The notes below the pieces were generated by a model that had not been told where the DNA came from, made no database searches, and saw only the letters and a program-made list of their open reading frames with translations. From the NCBI GenBank assembly GCA_006538405.1, contig BJKQ01000007.1, forward strand, positions 248,001-312,000: a stretch of DNA of 64,000 nucleotides, given 5' to 3'. This DNA is from Hansfordia pulvinata. Lineage: Eukaryota; Ascomycota; Sordariomycetes; Xylariales. Position numbers and translations under genes: made by a program. This document shows positions 49,063 to 58,939 of this stretch, one piece after another. Each line of letters starts with the position of its first letter. Positions within the stretch are counted from its first letter, which is position 1.

Positions 49063-51986
49063 GCGGCGATGGTCAGCATTGATGCCAGCAAGGGGGAGGT
49101 GCGCCATCTCTGCACCAGGACCCTGTCGCTGGCGCCGGCCGGCCATCTAAAATATACAGGGGCATGCATATGCTCGCATTGCATGTGTCTTTTCAGTGTC
49201 GCCGTTTTGTGAGCATTTTTCGACATTACCTGCTCTCGTCGCTACGCACCTTTTTTGTTTCCGATATACCCGAGTCCTGCTGGGCTTTGAGCGATGACCG
49301 CGGAGGTGGATTTTCGATATTCAATATGGGCCTTGACAGACCACTTAGTTAATTGACCATTATTGATTCCTGCGCTTCGAACTTGATTGCCATTTAACGT
49401 ACACTTTATGCTTCAGTCTTGACAACCGGGGCAGGGATTGCGCAGTAGCTGCGAGTTCTCGGGTCTCTTATCCTACATATGTACGTGTGCTTTTGTGACT
49501 CGGGGCGTTTGCACCGTTTGCAGGTACTCCCAACATTGAGCGAGCCAGGCTGCGCGACGCCGCACTCGATGTAGACACACGCAGGGTTGACAATGAGCAG
49601 CCATCACCGCGGCCCCAAGGTCTCCTCCCAAGGGCGGGGAATATGGGTATATGACGGAGGCGGGTGTACGGTACGAGAAGGTGTCAGCTTCTCCCTTCTG
49701 GCCTTGACGAGTCGAGGTACAGAGCTCGAGGAATAAAGATGGTCGAGTTGCAAGCCGGGCGACGACGACCGCAGGTAACTTGGGTGCTGGGGGCCCGGGA
49801 GGCCCCATCCCGGGGCGGCACGTCGAAGCTCGTCAACTGGGGGCGGGTTTTTTTTTGTTCAGCCGGGACGCCGAGATGTTGGTTTCCTGGGGATCGTAAC
49901 GGGATACAGACGCGATATCCTCACATCTCCGTCCGTGTCGACGCTGTCGAACATGGCGTCGAGTTGATCGACGTAGTGCTCGAGCACCTGTGGCGTGTTT
50001 TCCTTCAGCTGTTCTAGCGAGGCGGAGCCGGGTTCTAGCTATGTTATGAGCAGCCCGACAGGACGAGGATGTTCAGACCGCCCATGTTTGCGTCTTACTT
50101 GAGATGCGATTGCAGTGCTGCTCCGATTCGCCTCCTATCCCGGCGCGGCAACGCAGCACCGAGTCTGAAACCCTTTTCACCGCCCCGGTCCCGCCTCGCC
50201 CGTCGGACTGAGATGGGAATAGTGGCGGCTCTTCGGCCCTCTCCACCTGTCGATTAGGACTGTGATCGATTCATCGTGGAAGGGTTCCTTCTCGTTTGTC
50301 TCGCGGCCACCGAGGAGGCTTTAAAGAGGGTCTTGAAGCGCCTCAACTAATGATTACCTAACAAGGGACTCGTCGCCAACGGACAAGCCAGGGGCTAAAT
50401 GTCTTTCGTAACGCAGGCAGAAAAAAGGCGCGTGCGCCCAAGGCAACCATCTAGAAGAGAGGGGGAAGGCAACGTGACAAACCCAGGTTTCTTTGTGCAG
50501 CCTTCTGAGTGAGTTTGCCCCAGGCCGGACTGAGACCATCAAGATCAGATCAATGCGGTCGGGGCCACCTCGAGGTGTCCGGGAACAGACCGGCAAGTCG
50601 GTGTGCCATTCTGTCGGTCGGCGGCAAACCTCGGGGCGGCAATCTCCAGACTATTCATTTTGGACAGTCCGAGAGGGATTGCAGCAAACCACTGGTTCTC
50701 GGCTTTTGGTTCCATGTTGCCGCGCAATGTGCTGTATTTTGCCAGTTTCTCGACAATCATCGGCCCAGCCCGTGTTTGCCGCTCCAGAAGCTTAACCGGA
50801 TCCAGGGCCTCTGGTCTTGCGCTGAAGTATAGTCTCGCGATAGTGGTCTGTACAGACAGTTCAGCGGCGTAAGCATAAGCAGCAGCCAGGCCAGAAAGAT
50901 ATAGTCTCCGCAAGCGACAGACCTCTCGCCCCAATTCTAGGTATACGGACTCAGGAGACTGTTGCTGGGCGCCGACTAGCCATGCCCTCTCTCTCCACCC
51001 AAGGCCGGCCGCTGGCTACTGCCTGCTGGAACAACCGCCCGATGGTGTTTGCGGTGTTGACCCTCCTTATCCTAGTTGGTTGTTCATCTCGCCTGCCCCG
51101 GGGTGACGTTCAGGTTGCTGTTCAGGCGGCTCTCCGATCGGCGGAACAAACAAACAGACAATAGTAGACTGAGGCACAGACAAGGAGTGGGTCGACTTGT
51201 CGGTCAAGCACGAGTAAACAGAGTCAATAAGAAGCAACGTGGTAAGGAAGCCCATGTCCAAGTCGACATCCGAGTTGATTGGGCCAATCAGCTCTCGCCG
51301 CCGTCGACACCACAGCCAACAGACACGGCAACGTACAGAACGGCTTCGCAAGCAAGCAAGTAAGCACGCACGCACGGGGCAGCAGAAGAGAAACCTACTC
51401 CGACAACGGCCCGTCGTCGGTCCAGCCACCCACGTAAAGTCCTCATTAGTTGTCAGCTAGGCACTGAGTTATTATTAGCTACTAGGTACGATAGGTAGGT
51501 AGTATACGACCTGGGAGAGGCACCGGATAGCGCACCGCGGCCGCGTGCGTCTGCGTATCCATCCACACGCGGGTACGAGCGAGTATTGAGGCCCTCGACA
51601 TGCCTAGGTAGGCAGGGATAAGGTCAACGGGAGGGACCTCCCCCCTGGCTGGCTGGCTGGCCTCGAGAGGAGAGCGGCACGCCCAATCGGATGTGTCGAA
51701 TTCTGCCATCATCGAGTCCACTCTTCCCCGCCAGGTATAGAGCAGTGTCATGATTGCTCGCCTACGCCGGCAGCCGCGCCGCGTCGCACAAGACCGCGGC
51801 AGGGCTGGTTGAATATATGGCGCCGTCCCGCCTCTGAACAACAGACACAGCAGCCCAAGTTTTCGTTCGCGCTGGTCCCGCTGCGACGACGCCACGCCTG
51901 AATCACTCGCTCGCTCGCGTCTCTGCGCCGCCGGTATCGACCCGAATGTTCAACTCCCCGAACCCACGACATGACCGCCCTCTGCG
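49063..51986. other. Intergenic region of 2.9 kb
   Basis: No gene is supported. Around 50545-50934 both strands are open for about 90 to 130 codons and the minus-strand reading looks slightly protein-like, but no family is recognised. A GGTAGGTAG-type motif occurs near 51493. Confidence 0.55.
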
Positions 51987-51993
51987 TATAAAA
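51987..51993 (+). promoter_or_regulatory. TATA box
   Basis: TATAAAA is followed by a CTT-rich stretch (52020-52060) and a CT dinucleotide tract, fitting a transcription start near 52020-52040 for the gene whose coding part begins at 52874. Confidence 0.65.
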
Positions 51994-52294
51994 CGCCGCC
52001 TCGCTCTCCGGCCTCGTCCTTCTGCTTTCCTTTCCCTTCTTCTTCTTCTTCTTTCTCAAGAACCTACAAGTTCATCAAGTTTCCACTGACTACTTGCTCT
52101 CTCTCTCTCTCTCTCTCTCTTGCGGGTGTTTCTTCTACTCACCCCTTTCCACCAACCAAATAAGTCTTTGCCCCCAACAAACCAACAACGCCCCTTTTCC
52201 GAGTCCAACAATCGACAAGCCAGCCCTGCGCCACTCGGCTTCACCACCCCTCTCAAGGGTTTCCAGCTCACACCCAAACACGGTTGCGAGCCGG

Positions 52295-52656
52295 GTAAGT
52301 CATTCCGTGAGCCGCTGTTGCTGCTCCCATTGCGTGCTGCCACAACCGTGCCCAGTTTGGCCAGATGCAATGCGAATGACCTCAGGGGCGATGGAGAACC
52401 ACCATCGCACCACGATGAAAAACAACAAAAGGATGAAGGGATGCCCCCCCGGCAGGGCCAGGCGGGGGCTCCGGGCAAGTACCATCCAAAGAGGTCCGTC
52501 TATGAGAATAAAGCATCTGATGAAGCCAAAAATAAAATTGAAAAGGCCATCCCCCTTGAAAGCCACAGATACAGCTACAGTCGCTGCGGCTGCTGTCGTT
52601 GTCACTGCTGCTTTTGCACAAAAGTCACCCGAGCTGTCACTAACATGCTCTCTCAG
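52295..52656 (+). other. Candidate first leader intron
   Basis: It has a perfect GTAAGT donor at 52295, a branch site CACTAAC about 15 bases before the end and a CTCTCAG acceptor, for a length of 362 bp. An earlier acceptor at 52384 is possible and would expose an ATG at 52390. The longer form leaves no ATG in the leader before 52874. Confidence 0.5.
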
Positions 52657-52754
52657 GGACAGCACAGCCCTCTGGCCCCAGACAACCGCCCCCCGGGGGA
52701 AGCGCCCCTGTTGGCGCCGGCGAGTTGAGCCGCCCCAGCGTCCCTGCCGCCTAG

Positions 52755-52845
52755 GTAAGTTGGCGAAGCTGCCCAAGACACTCTTTGCGGAGAGCAGCGC
52801 CTTCGTGTTGCTGGACTTGGAACCCTCGCTAACCAGTCGCCTCAG
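52755..52845 (+). other. Candidate second leader intron
   Basis: It has a perfect GTAAGT donor, a CGCTAAC branch site and a CGCCTCAG acceptor, for a length of 91 bp. The length is not a multiple of three, so splicing would break the open frame that otherwise continues upstream of 52874. This supports a coding start after it. Confidence 0.6.
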
Positions 52846-52873
52846 GGACCACAGCAGACAAAGGGGCGCAACG

Positions 52874-54178
52874 ATGGCGCCCTACATCTGCGACCACGAC
52901 AGGCGGAAGTGGCCAGTGCCCGCCAACAAGGACTGCCGCCCGGCCGGGTTGCGGACGAAGGACTACAAGCACAGGTACGGAGTCCCTTCGATAACCTGCA
53001 ACCCGAAGGCGCCGGGAACCCAGGAGCAGCGGCGGGCGCGGTGGAAGCGCCTGAGGCGCATGTGGGTGGGCCAGGGCACGCCGATGCTGCTCTGGAGCAT
53101 CCCGCCGAGCATCGAGTCGGACCCCCGGCTGGAAGAGGAGTGGTGGGAGGAGGGGGAGGGGGATGGCTGGGACACGGAGGACGACGAGGCCTGGGAAGAG
53201 GAGGAGGTGGAGGAAGTTGAAGGACAGGACGGGCAGAACGGCACGGACCCCCACAAGTGGTCCTGGCAGCCTCGCCTCAAGCCCAAGCCCACGACCCCGG
53301 ACTACTCGGCCGACATGATCCGCGACCGGAGGATTGCCGAGTACGACGCGGCGTGGAAGGAGTACTTGGACTGCTGCGAGGCCGGGCCGCCGCGCTTCGG
53401 CAACGGCATGCGCTGCTGGAAGCGCACCCGGCCGGACCCGCGTTCCGAGCGCCAGCGCCGCGCGGCTCTCGCCTACGGCATCAAGCACCACATGCGCGAG
53501 GCCGAGCAGAGAGAGCTGCGCCTGCGCCACGAGGCCGAGCGCGCGCGCACCCCCGTCGCTCCCACCGCCGTTCCCCTGCCCCCCAAGGCGTTCCGCTGGG
53601 CCTACCGCGACCTCACGTGGGAGGAGAACGACGAGATCGAGCGGGAGATCCTGTGGGTCGAGGAGCAGAAGGCACGGGGGCTGTCGGGGAAGGAGCCCGC
53701 CAGCAAGCTCTGGCTGTGGCAGGGGCCTGGGCCAGACGGCCACGTCGTCGACGCGTCCGGGGACGTCGTCATGTGCGACTGCGGCTCGCCGCCGGGCTGG
53801 CCGGGCGTCGCGCACGTGTGCCACGACCACCTGGGACGCGAGATGGCTGGCTTCCTCGAGCGCATGACGTGGGTGCGCCACTTTGGGGACCGGCTCCAAG
53901 ACAGGGGTCCGTCACACAACATCGCGGAGATGGTCCGCACGCACTTCAACGGAAGCAAAGAAGTGCGTGACGCCACGCGCAAGCGCGTCTCCCACGACTT
54001 CGACTTCGCCGGTGGCCGCCGCACCGACACCGAGGAGTTCATCGCCGGACACCCGGGCACCCCGCTCAAGGACGAGCTGCAAGAGTTCTTGCACATGCGG
54101 AAGATGGTGCAGCTCATCTTCTTCCGGCGGGTTCCTCCAGGTGTCGAGGCGGAGACGTGGGTCGAGCCGGAGCCGTAG
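52874..54178 (+). CDS. Unrecognised protein with acidic Trp-rich linker
   Basis: A single-exon coding part of 434 residues from the ATG at 52874. I do not recognise the family. Residues 1-75 include CDHDRRKWPVPANKDC and a basic segment RRARWKRLRRMW. Residues about 90-125 are a strongly acidic stretch with several Trp (EEWWEEGEGDGWDTEDDEAW). A basic, helical region about 190-225 follows (RQRRAALAYGIKHHMREAEQRELRLRHEAERAR). The remainder is mixed, with a Cys/His patch (CDCGSPPGWPGVAHVCHDH, near 298-316) that could bind a metal. There is no signal peptide or membrane segment. The frame stays open upstream to 52094 without a credible start. The start at 52874 follows from the two leader introns and is the first ATG of the deduced mRNA. 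An alternative start at 52390 would add about 161 basic residues. Confidence 0.7.
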   Translation: MAPYICDHDRRKWPVPANKDCRPAGLRTKDYKHRYGVPSITCNPKAPGTQEQRRARWKRLRRMWVGQGTPMLLWSIPPSIESDPRLEEEWWEEGEGDGWDTEDDEAWEEEEVEEVEGQDGQNGTDPHKWSWQPRLKPKPTTPDYSADMIRDRRIAEYDAAWKEYLDCCEAGPPRFGNGMRCWKRTRPDPRSERQRRAALAYGIKHHMREAEQRELRLRHEAERARTPVAPTAVPLPPKAFRWAYRDLTWEENDEIEREILWVEEQKARGLSGKEPASKLWLWQGPGPDGHVVDASGDVVMCDCGSPPGWPGVAHVCHDHLGREMAGFLERMTWVRHFGDRLQDRGPSHNIAEMVRTHFNGSKEVRDATRKRVSHDFDFAGGRRTDTEEFIAGHPGTPLKDELQEFLHMRKMVQLIFFRRVPPGVEAETWVEPEP

Positions 54179-55000
54179 GGGTGCTGATGGGTCGGCTGGG
54201 GGTGGAAAAGGGGGACGGGGCAGGATGACTGGAGACTCTATAATGTCATCATGTCAGCGCTGCTGTGGGCGTGGGCACATGCACACGCAAAGCACGGCGA
54301 GTCCAAGAGAGTCTGGACAGCAAGCATCTTTGCAGGCTCTGCATGTTGCTTGCCGGATACCTCATAGGTTGATGCAATATCACCTGTACATAGGCGATGG
54401 CCTGGTCTAACAGCCGAAGCTGGACCAGAGAGCCGCCTGGAGATACCCTGTACATACATGGAATTCAGAAACACCGATACTTGAACTGATGTCCTTTTGA
54501 AGTCGAACAGTCTTGCATGGCCAACGGGAGGCTACAGCCTGGGGGTTGTAATGGAATTTCGTGAGAGAGGATGATGAATTTCCTCTTCAGTTGCGATTTT
54601 AACGGGCGAAAGACGCGTAGCTGTACGTGTATCGAGGGGTTTATGGTGTTGAGTCGTGATCATGCTTGTAAGTCTCGAAACGGCGATGGCATTGGATGCT
54701 ACGATGGCTACTGTGGTGGAAAAGGGAGAGAACAATGATAACGAACAAGGAACCTGATGGCCGGTGCAGCTGGCCCAATGTCGCCTCAATCGCCCAACGC
54801 CAAAGGTCGCTGTCGTGCCTTCCCATCTGCAGGCCTATCCATCCCTGAGTTGTTCCTGCCCTGAGAACGGTTACTGCGGTTGTACGGCTGCGCCTTCCCA
54901 CTCAGATCTATATCGTCCCTTTCACCGCCTTCCATTCTGATTCGATTTGTGTCTCCTCCAACATGTATCGTCGATGGCAGTCGGCAGCAGTCAAGCAATT
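54179..55000. other. Intergenic region
   Basis: About 820 bp between the unrecognised gene and the transporter remnant. Nothing is recognised. Confidence 0.65.
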
Positions 55001-56331
55001 TCATGGCACGGGCGCAAACGCCACGCCACTGCAGAAGCTGGACAAACCCCTGCAGACTCCAGGCTCAGAAAACATGGCCCTTTCCCAGGGGAACCAAAAC
55101 CGAACCGCGGCGCAAAGGCTGACAGACCCCAAGATCGCGCTGATAGTCGAAGCATCACCCACAGGCCCAGCGACCAGACTGCGAAGACCCGAGCCACACA
55201 CGCCTGCCAACCCCCAGGCAGTCAGCCCCCGGCCGTACTCCTGAATAAAAGCGTCCATTCCAGTCCGCTTCGCCAGACCCAGCTGTCGTTTCACCACCGC
55301 CGGCAGAATGCTGGAGCCGGCACCGTGGGCAAAAAGGACGGTGGCTGCCGTCAGAGCAGCCACCCTCGGACTCTCCGGCCTGCGACAAAAGCTGAGGAGC
55401 AGAAGCCCACGAAGCGTGAAAAGAAGCGCGAAAGTCGCCGCCTCGCCGAGACATGAAGGGGCAGACAGGTACGGGGCGACAACTCCGCCCAGGGCTAGGC
55501 TGACAAGGACGCGAGGCAAAAGAAAAGATGGATCGCCATATGGAGATGCCAGGGACGCAAGGGCAGAGAAAGCCGCCATGCCGGGCAAGGCGTTGACAAA
55601 CAACAAGCAAAACGGCAATATGCTTTGCTTGGACAGGCCGCTCGCTGCGGCTTGGTGCAAAGACCCGGATGTCTTTTGATTTTGCGAGGGATCTCCCGTC
55701 TGACCCGGCAGGAAGATGCTCGTGGCGAGGCTAGTAGCCATCATGAGGCCGCCGACCACCTTCATCGTCGACGCAAGCGTCGGAGGTAAGTCGGTCCCCT
55801 CCAGGTACGAGATCTGGCTGCTCAGCGCCAGGCACACAGTCGCACCTGACTAGAATCCCAACGGCCCTATGGCGCTGCGGGCAATTGGATGGGCGGGAAA
55901 CGCCTGGCTGACAACGGCGATGGTGGCAAGATAGGTCCAGCCCACGCCGATGCCGCCAACCGCCAGGCAGGCGCAGGCCGCAAGACTGACATGTGGATCA
56001 CCGGCCATGCGTTCGATGACAAGGCCCGCAGTCACAAGGCCAGCGGACCAAAGGCATGTTCCGCCGACGACAGCCCGGCCCGATCCCCCATCAACGCGAC
56101 GATGCTTGAGCAGGTGCCGACGCCCACCGACAAACCAACACAGGCCGCGGCGAACGGCACGTTCGGGAACGCCCGAAACTCGGATCCTCGGTGGAACATC
56201 CACATCCCGGCGGCGCCGTTGAGAATGCTGAGGGCATACAGAGTGCCGACACAGGCCATATTGGCGAAGGCCGCGAGGCCAACCCCGAGAAGCCGGGGCT
56301 ACTGACGCGTATCGGTAGCGGGAGTCTTCAT
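55001..56331 (-). pseudogene. MFS transporter remnant (monocarboxylate/oxalate-formate type)
   Basis: A remnant of a twelve-helix major facilitator of about 440 residues on the minus strand. Recognisable segments are GVGLAAFANMACVGTLYALS (helix 1), FAAACVGLSVGVGTCSS, then in a second frame GGIGVGWTYLATIAVVSQAF, and MKVVGGLMMATSLATSIF through FVNALPGMAAFSALASL to the C-terminus. The arrangement resembles the MCT/OFA branch of carboxylate carriers, with low certainty. It is broken in up to three places: a TAG at 56299-56301 just after the likely start, a one-base shift near 56072-56090 and a TAG at 55850-55852. Both stops could come from CAG by one C-to-T change. If translation began at the methionine of helix 1 the first stop would be in the leader. 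The sequence is otherwise well kept, so loss is recent. Confidence 0.8.
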
Positions 56332-57147
56332 CTTGCCTTGGTTCCTGGTGCGGAATGGCCAGATGAGTTGCTGATACAGATTAGTGGAGAGAATGGATAC
56401 CAACCGCGCGTTTCAACACGAAGCCAGATCTGGATGGCTAGATGGATAACGGTCGCGATGGTATGCGTGGTCTTGCTTGTACTTGGAAGGGAACAAGGCT
56501 CTTATCTAGGACCCCTTGCCCGACTCAGCTCTGTGTCATCATCGTGTTCTCAAGAATGGGACTATCGAGTCCTCCAGATCTCCGGGGGCCCAGCACAGCT
56601 CAACAACTCCTCTCCCACTCCTGTCAGGACCAGAACCAGCCTCTTCCTCTTCTCCGGGTCCTATTGCGACATGTGGGTCAGCCCCGGCATTCCGGGCCCT
56701 CCCACAACAGCGGAGCCGTCATCGCGCGCTGGGGGCGGCGGCGGAAGAGGCGCTCAGCAAGCCGCCATGCGGAAGACTTGCTTTGACCCAAGCGCGGCTG
56801 GGCCATCTTCATCCTGACCGAGGTAGCCGGGGTGGCTTCGGCGGAAAGAGATCCGCCGCCAACCCCAGGCGGACAGGACGGCTGGGTTTCGGCGCTGATA
56901 GATACACATGCTCTTCTCGGAAGTACAACTGAAGCCGAGATGCATATCTATCTATCTGGATGTTGGAGAACGGGGATATCCTGGATCCGACACGGACAAA
57001 GGATAGAGAGCGTCGGACGGCTCTTCTAGAAAAGCTTCTTCCTACCTTGGGAGATGCCCTTCGTTGATCAGAAGCATGCCGAGGTAGACGTACGTCCCAT
57101 TCTTCCTTCCCTCTCCCCTTTACCATCGCCCACATCATCGTCGACGC
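56332..57147. other. Intergenic region
   Basis: About 816 bp between the transporter remnant (-) and the nitrilase remnant (+), divergent. Nothing is recognised in it. Confidence 0.65.
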
Positions 57148-58372
57148 ATGATGACTTCCACGCTCGGGCGCAGACTGCGGGTAGCCGCGTGCCACGCGTC
57201 CCCCGTCTTCCTCTCGCCCAAGCAGACAACGGAGAAGGCGCTGGGCCTCATGGGCGAGGCGGCGTCGCGCGGCGCCAACCTGGTCGTCTTCCCGGAGGCG
57301 TTCATCCCGGCCTTCCCGGCCTGGAGCTCCGACCTACCTCCCTAGGACCCCGCAGCCACGCGCTCTTCACCCGCATGGCGCGCGAGTCCATCAACGTCGT
57401 GGGCCTGGAGATGGGCGCCGTGCGCGCCGCGGCGCGTCGGCTGGGCGTCATGGTCAGCCTGGGCTTCTCGGAGCGCGTGAGCTCGAGCTGCGGCACGCTG
57501 TACAACTCGAACGCCATCGTCGACGGCGGCGCCGAGGGCACCCCCTTGCTGGTGCACCACCGCAAGCTCATTCCCACCTTCTACGAGAAGCTGACCGGGA
57601 GCCCGGGGGACGGCCACGGCTTGCGTGTCGTCAGCGGCAACGGCGGCGGCGGCAGGAAGAGCCACATCGGGGCGCTGATCTGCGGCGAGAACAGCAACCC
57701 GCTGGCCAGGTACGCGCTCCTGGCGCAGGGCGAGCAGGTGCACATCTCGACCTGGCCCGCCATCTGGCCCACACGCATGCCCTCTTCTTCAGGGACGAGC
57801 CATGATCATCCGCAATCGGACGAGTAGGCGACGACAGGCAATGCCGCTACCGCCAGCAGCGGCAAGAACTACGACAACGTCGGCGCCAACCGCACCCGGG
57901 CCGCCGCGCACTGCTTCGAGGCTAAGTGCTTCGGCGCCATGAGCGCCGGCGTGCTGGACCGCGCGGCCGTCGACGCCATCACGGGCGGCTCCGACGGGGC
58001 GAGAGCAGCCCCCGGGCGGCCACCATGTTCCTCGACCCGACGGGCGCCGCGCTTCCGGGCTTCGTCTTTGGTGGCGGGCAGGGTCAACAGCAGCAGCAGC
58101 AGCCTGTCACGGCCGACATGCTGCAGCACGAGGAAGGGATTCTCTACGCCGACCTACACCTGGACGACTGTGTCGAGGGCAAACTCTCGGGCGGGTACCA
58201 GAGGCTGGACGTCTTCCAGCTCAGGGTGGGCCGCACGCGGAGAGAGCCAGCTGAGTTTGTCGGCAGCGGCGGCGGCGACGAGGGGATGTTGGGGCTGTGG
58301 GTTGTTGAAAGGGGGCAGAATGAGGGGGCGAGGACGATGGGCAATGCGCGCGATGCGGTGAAAGACGAGTGA
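57148..58372 (+). pseudogene. Nitrilase / cyanide hydratase-family remnant
   Basis: A remnant of a carbon-nitrogen hydrolase of the aliphatic nitrilase/cyanide hydratase branch, normally about 330-370 residues. All three catalytic residues are still encoded. The Glu is in LVVFPEAFIPAFPAW (residue 50), the Lys in HHRKLIPTFYEKLT and the Cys in ALICGENSNPLARYALLAQG. The reading frame is not continuous. The first part stops with TAG at 57343-57345, and the Lys/Cys part is in another frame. After WPTRMP near 57780 the frame is lost until KNYDNVGANRTRAAAHCFEA. A further shift near 58005-58020 leads to FLDPTGAALPGFVFGG. Some shifts could be unrecognised introns, but the TAG with adjacent misframe and the 58 kb shift have no splice sites that repair them. 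Substrate choice between nitriles and cyanide cannot be told. Confidence 0.78.
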
Positions 58373-58939
58373 CGCTTCGGAATCGTGCAAAGTAGGGCTG
58401 TTTTGTACATACGTCACTTATCAATCGAGGGTCCTCATTCTATAATCGTGTTGATGTGATTGAAGGTAACCATATAGGAACCACTACGTACTCTTACACA
58501 AGTACGTAAGCTACGGCCATCTCTAGTATGTCCGACAGTCAGGCCAGACAGCTTACATACCTAAGAACGAAACAAGCTCGATCGACATAAAAACACATGT
58601 CACATCCACCCCAAGCTACGGCCCTCAAATTTCCAAGTCGCAACGATGGCTTGCACGATGGGGGTTTGAACCTGTTTCACGAGGTGGCATGTTTATGTCT
58701 CGACAGAGTGACCGCCACGCGCATGCAGAACGCGGTTGAGCATGATACCGGTGCGTGCCTCATCCCAGATGTCAGAATTTGGAAAAATCGATAGAGCATT
58801 CATACAGGAGATGAGGTGAGTACGATGTTTACCTGTAATTACTTAATCGTCTTATACCGCGGTCCTTATGCCCGATCCGTATAAAGACTCTCTCTTTATA
58901 TATAAGAGCTAAGAGAAGAAGGCCCGCCCGCCCGCCCCC
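58373..58939. other. Intergenic region with TA-rich patch
   Basis: 567 bp between the nitrilase and sugar transporter remnants. 58830-58915 is rich in TA dinucleotides (TTATA, TATAAA, TTTATATATAAG), unlike the rest of the window, which may reflect local C-to-T decay. No gene is visible. Confidence 0.55.

Noticed and set aside
50545..50934. Slightly protein-like 129-codon frame, with an antisense frame also open
   Set aside because: No recognised family, no clear promoter or introns, and both strands look equally plausible.
52094..52873. Extending the 434-residue protein upstream along the open frame
   Set aside because: The frame begins without an ATG in CT-rich leader sequence, and it crosses an intron of 91 bp that would break it. 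The only in-frame ATGs lie inside the likely first intron.
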